DNA of 64,000 nt from Babylonia areolata (Eukaryota > Mollusca > Gastropoda > Neogastropoda > Buccinidae), in contig NC_134901.1 of NCBI RefSeq assembly GCF_041734735.1, positions 26,456,531-26,520,530 of the forward strand, in the 5' to 3' direction. Of the stretch, positions 59,937-64,000 are shown piece by piece. The notes beneath the pieces are model-generated. The model did not search any database. It was not told the DNA's origin and saw only the letters and a list, made by a program, of their open reading frames with translations. Within the stretch, counting starts at the first letter, position 1; each line of letters begins with the position of its first letter. The translations under genes were made by a program, and so were the position numbers.

Positions 59937-62386
59937 GTATGTGTTTATGTATAAAACTTCGAGATAATTGTAACTACCCACATTGCGCAACCTGACAAAA
60001 CATTAATCAGTGACAACATATATCAGACAGTGTATGTCTTTGTATACATCCTTGTGTATGCTGGGTTAGGGGATGAGCATGGAAGATGAATACAGGATGA
60101 AGATATCCAAGTGAAATTTGATTTGGCAACAGTTGTTATCTGTGCTGTCAAAACCCAGAGAAGATTGTTTGTTTTTTTAACCTCTTCATTTACAGCCATT
60201 TAGGGTGATTTCCCAGTATGGGAGGGAACATGTTTACTGTGGAAAGCCATTTCTGCCAAAAGAAAGAGAAAGTGAAGGCCTGGTAGTATCAGGTCTGAAA
60301 AGAGTGAGTAACTGTTCAACACTGTTTAATATGTTTCCTCATAACACAAATGACACCACACTAAAAAAAAAAATCTCTTACATGATCTGCTTTTACTGGC
60401 ACCACCTGTCAGTTCCATCCCAGTCTCTTCAGCTGGCTCACGTCTTAAGTGAAAACGTAAAAGTGTCTGTGAGGTCTCAGAAGATGAAATTTGATTTAGT
60501 TGATAATTTCCAAATAAAAACAGGTAAAACAAAACTTGATCATCCCCATAGGACCCCAGCCTCTCTCCAACTCCTCCAGGTGCAGCCTCTGTTGCAGCCA
60601 GGCAGGTGATGGCCTTCACACCCACAGAGAGAACTTGCTGGGCTTTCCAGTGTATGGAAAAGGGAAAGACAGAATCCTCACACACACAACTAACAGCTGC
60701 CTAAATTTCGGGTTCATACGTCTAGACATGTATTTAGAGAAATCCCACCTGAAAATCTCCAACAGGCCTGTCAAGCGACAACTGATGCTGCACCAGAAAC
60801 ATCACTCAGAGCACAACTCCATAGTTTCCAAAGACTGAAGGATGTCCACTAATATCTAAAAATCTGCATGAGCTTTAAGTGGAGAGGTGACTAAGTTTTA
60901 AAAGGAAAAGAGGATAATATAGTGTTCTGAAAAAAAAGAAAAAAAAAGAAAGTGGATAAGTTCTGTAAAGTTAATAAGTTATTGCATTTTCCATCCTTCG
61001 GACATCACTGTTGTCATCTAATCTCTTGTCTCGGGGGTCATGTGGAAATCTGGTTGGTAGGCTGTGCACCAATCCTTAGGAGCTGTTCCTCTGTGTGTCG
61101 GAATTTTTCTCTGCTGTTGGAGGTCTGGTTGATACTCCCAGGGCAAAACAGCCAGCAGTTGTCTTGCTTGTAATCCAGCAGTGTGCCTCCTCTCTTGGAG
61201 GATTCTTCAGGAAGCTGTGTGCTCTTTGGAGTTGTCTGAATTTGCTTATCCCTTTTTTACTGGTATTTTCCCTACCATCTTACAACCTTTTTCAATACCC
61301 TTGCACTTGTACTTTTCAGTTTGAACTCTGGAAAAGACTGAGATGAATCTTACTGCGTGAATGATGATAAAGCAGTCAGCAGAAGTTCATGTTTCCTTTG
61401 TTTTCTTGTGTTTGTGAGACAGGAGAGGTTAGCTTTTCTCACTTGAATATAAATCATCTTTAAAAACAAAGTGGGGAGCAGAGCATTATAACACCACTCC
61501 AAACATAACAAAGACAATACTAGCCAACCTGGAAAAGCAGGGGAGAAGATCTGTATAAAACTTCACCCAGCACTGTCCAAAAACAACAAGAAATGTTTTA
61601 AGGTGAGCATTGACATAGATATACAAAAAACAAACAAAACCCCCCCACCTTTTAGTTGTCCATTTTTGCATTAAAATTCACTACTGTAAGCAAGTAAATT
61701 TGACGCTCAGTAAGCTGATCTCTGAAGCTGCACGCTCTCATTAGAACTTTGTGTAAATAAAACCCAGAGCCAGGTGCTAAAACCAGCCCACTCACCGGCA
61801 AGAAATTGAAAGGGCAGCTGGTAATTATTGATCTGTAAGGACACTCAGGATGGCTGGAGCTCCGCAGCCATGAACTATTACGCATCTTGTGCCAGAACTA
61901 GGAAAAGGATTCTTGACTTCGCTGCTTTCCCAAGAGAGAAAGAAAAATAATTGTGTGTTACGGAGCCTGTGGCATTTCATCAGTGTGTTGCAGCTTTTTG
62001 CTCTTTGTTTGGTGCTGGCTGAAATGACACTGAGATCAGACAGATGGCTTGAACTGTATTCAGAAATACTGCCATAGATTTCATGAGAGATTTTTCTTTA
62101 TCTGTGTGCAAGACATTTGTCTCTTTTATTTGTTCCAGTTCTTTTATGTGTTATATGTTTCATGACTGTGGGTGTGACACAGTTTGTATTACCTGTTTCT
62201 TGTATGTGCACTACTTTTTGCTTTGAATGTCATCTCTGAGTATTAAAAGTTTACAGAACTTTTACAATATTGAGCTTTCCAACAGGGATGTTTGTTTTTG
62301 TATATAGGTTATGCATTTCATAGCTGATAGGAGGTATGTATCATGGTTGAATATGATCATAGAATGTGTGTGTATGCATGCCGATT

Positions 62387-62426
<40 letters not shown>

Positions 62427-62730
62427 ATATTGCTTTATTTGTATGTGTGTGAGTGTGTGTGTGCATGCATGTGTGTTGTTTGATTATTTTATTACCCGAA
62501 TATCATAGCATTTGTTTGGTCAGGTCAGTTTTTCAGCCCTTGATGAAACTCAGTTTATAATAATGCACTGGTAAGAAAGATAGTCATTACAAAAGCGTTT
62601 TCACAATTTTGTGATTGCTAATGTCAATTGTCAGTTTGCATCATCATGTGTATGGTGTGTAGAAGGTGCGTAATTATAAGTGTGCACATGTGTGTGTGTG
62701 TGTGTGTGGGAGGGGGGGTGCATGTGGGGT

Positions 62731-62804
<74 letters not shown>

Positions 62805-63506
62805 TTTGTGTGTGTGTGTGCGCATGCACATATTCACATGAATGTACAAGTCCAGTCCACATAATCACTGCCTCAACAATGGTTTGTTATCATTTAATGT
62901 CTGTGGACACAATGATGAGGTTCTAGCAACTTGTCTGTGGTGATGTTATATTTGATTTGTAGTGTTATTAATCAAGACCTTCCATGTAGTGAACATACAT
63001 CACGTGGTTTGTATTGACCCAGTTCCTGTTCCATCAGCAATTGAGACAGTGAGCACAATGTCAGGAGACACCACACCTGTTGTTGAGGGTTTGTGTTGTT
63101 GACACGCCCTAGTGGTAGGAGTAGGCTGGGGGAGTGATGCTGGAGTTTCGTTTGATTTGTGGGGGAGAAGGGGAGGGGGGAGGCAGGTGGAGGGGGAGGG
63201 GGGCACTTCGTCTTATTGGTTTTATCCATGAAGATAATGTTTTAAGTAAACCAAATATTTTATCACTGTTTTGCTTGTATTACACTGAATAGCACATACG
63301 AGCGTTCTTATAAGTTGTTCACCTTTGCAAATAATGAGAGAGAGTTCAAATGAGCACAGTTTGTAGCAGATACACTTCCATGTGACGATAAAGTGATGTG
63401 ATGTATATAACAAAATAAGGAGACTTTCTACAAACAGCACATGCAGTATAGTATCTTTGTCTTAAACACCTAAGATGTGAACACACACGTTTCCCCAAAG
63501 TTGATG
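57485..63506. other. No gene seen between RELCH exon 25 and the GPCR-like exon
   Basis: AT-rich sequence with TG or CA microsatellites at 58661-58755, 58868-58990, 59629-59679, 59771-59815, 62394-62425 and 62690-62765, the last running into GA (62766-62801). A 15-mer family AACATAAATGCAACA occurs at about 57610-57675. A search by eye for the conserved end of RELCH found no match. Part of this is likely RELCH intron and part 3' UTR of the minus-strand gene. Confidence 0.5.
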
Positions 63507-64000
63507 CTACACATGTGTTGTTTTGCTAAATACTGTGGGATGATGACCATTTAAATCCTGGAGTCCAGTGGAGTTCATTCGACTGTTGCCCTCCTGACCG
63601 GTATGGTCTGTTTGCTCGATCTGTTTGTTGTTCTTGTCTTTGACCACCCTGGACTTCCGCCTATCCCCCTGAGCTTTTCCACAGAAGAACATCTTCCTGG
63701 CAATGGAGAACACCTTCTGGCGGAAGCTGGAACACATCGTGAAATACATGAAGAACTTAAGGCTGTGGAAACTGTACACGACGGTGTCGCGCAGGGTCTG
63801 CACCAGCTTGAACCTGGCTCTGAACTGGGCGTACTGTTCACAGGGAACCACGATCACGTTCCTCGACTCCAAGGCATTGAGCAGCTCCACGACGAACGTG
63901 AAGGTCTTGACGATGATGAAGAGCAGGGCGATGACGAGAGCCACATGCTTCAGCTGCTGGAGCGCCTGGAGGTCCATGAAGTATCGCCTGAGGATGGGCT
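63507..64000 (-). CDS. C-terminal exon of a probable class A GPCR, partial
   Basis: 164 codons in one frame from the window edge to a stop at 63507. Hydrophobic segment HVALVIALLFIIVKTFTFVV (TM6-like), a loop with CEQYAQFRARFKLVQ, then TLRDTVVYSFHSLKFFMYFT and MCSSFRQKVFSIARKMFFCG. The last part has the layout of TM7 plus helix 8 in peptide-type rhodopsin-family receptors (NF-x-Y followed by FR-x-x-x and a palmitoylatable Cys), but the NPxxY motif is replaced by LKFFMYF and TM6 lacks CWxP. The polar tail is unconserved. A different multi-pass protein is possible. Upstream exons lie beyond the window. Confidence 0.55.
   Translation of the reverse strand, partial: PILRRYFMDLQALQQLKHVALVIALLFIIVKTFTFVVELLNALESRNVIVVPCEQYAQFRARFKLVQTLRDTVVYSFHSLKFFMYFTMCSSFRQKVFSIARKMFFCGKAQGDRRKSRVVKDKNNKQIEQTDHTGQEGNSRMNSTGLQDLNGHHPTVFSKTTHV

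Noticed and set aside
60205-60838. Possible last RELCH exons or an unknown gene
   Set aside because: The frames show no similarity to the RELCH C-terminus or any family I recognise, and lack convincing splice sites.

Overview
The window is animal nuclear DNA with intron-rich genes and consensus GT-AG splice sites. It is crowded with CA/TG and GA microsatellites, minisatellites, tRNA-headed SINEs, LINE pieces and a Penelope-like element. The SINE families (two with a Nin-DC-like core, one ending in a GAAGAAGAAG tail), recognised from memory, and the overall texture suggest a lophotrochozoan, most likely a gastropod mollusc. That assignment is inference.

Layout. 1-17,810 holds no host gene that I can support. 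It contains SINE copies, an unclassified dispersed repeat, a degraded Penelope-like element (about 5.6-8.9 kb, minus) with a 13-copy 40-bp minisatellite inside its coding region, a LINE 3' end (plus), and a second LINE (about 9.5-11.6 kb, minus) that has itself received a TTAA-flanked MITE and a SINE. 17,811-26,713 (minus) is a complete 11-exon CDT1 gene (790 codons), the replication licensing factor, with an N-terminal PIP degron and two winged-helix regions. 26,912-55,583 (plus) is 25 exons of RELCH (LisH, coiled coil, HEAT repeats), about 1,073 codons; the last roughly 130-140 residues were not found. 63,507-64,000 (minus) is the C-terminal exon of a membrane protein that looks like a class A GPCR.

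CDT1 and RELCH are head to head with 198 bp between their start codons. That gap holds a perfect GTCACGTGAC palindrome (CLEAR/TFE type), a TCACATGA M-box and an E2F-like site. A shared promoter would couple a licensing gene to an endosomal cholesterol-transport gene; this is inference.

The most unusual signal is in RELCH. Several exon edges lie beside tandem repeats that carry copies of the splice site itself. The acceptor of exon 22 stands at the end of a 79-bp array with 12 regular decoy acceptors; exon 20 has four acceptor copies, exon 17 three, and the exon 10 donor is duplicated. Every decoy I translated leads quickly to an in-frame stop. The CDT1 exon 6 acceptor shows a milder form of the same pattern. 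Other arrays (exons 14, 16, 23, 25) also lie against exon edges, and long TG tracts sit at many splice sites. This may be a recurrent way in which minisatellites are born at exon borders in this genome.
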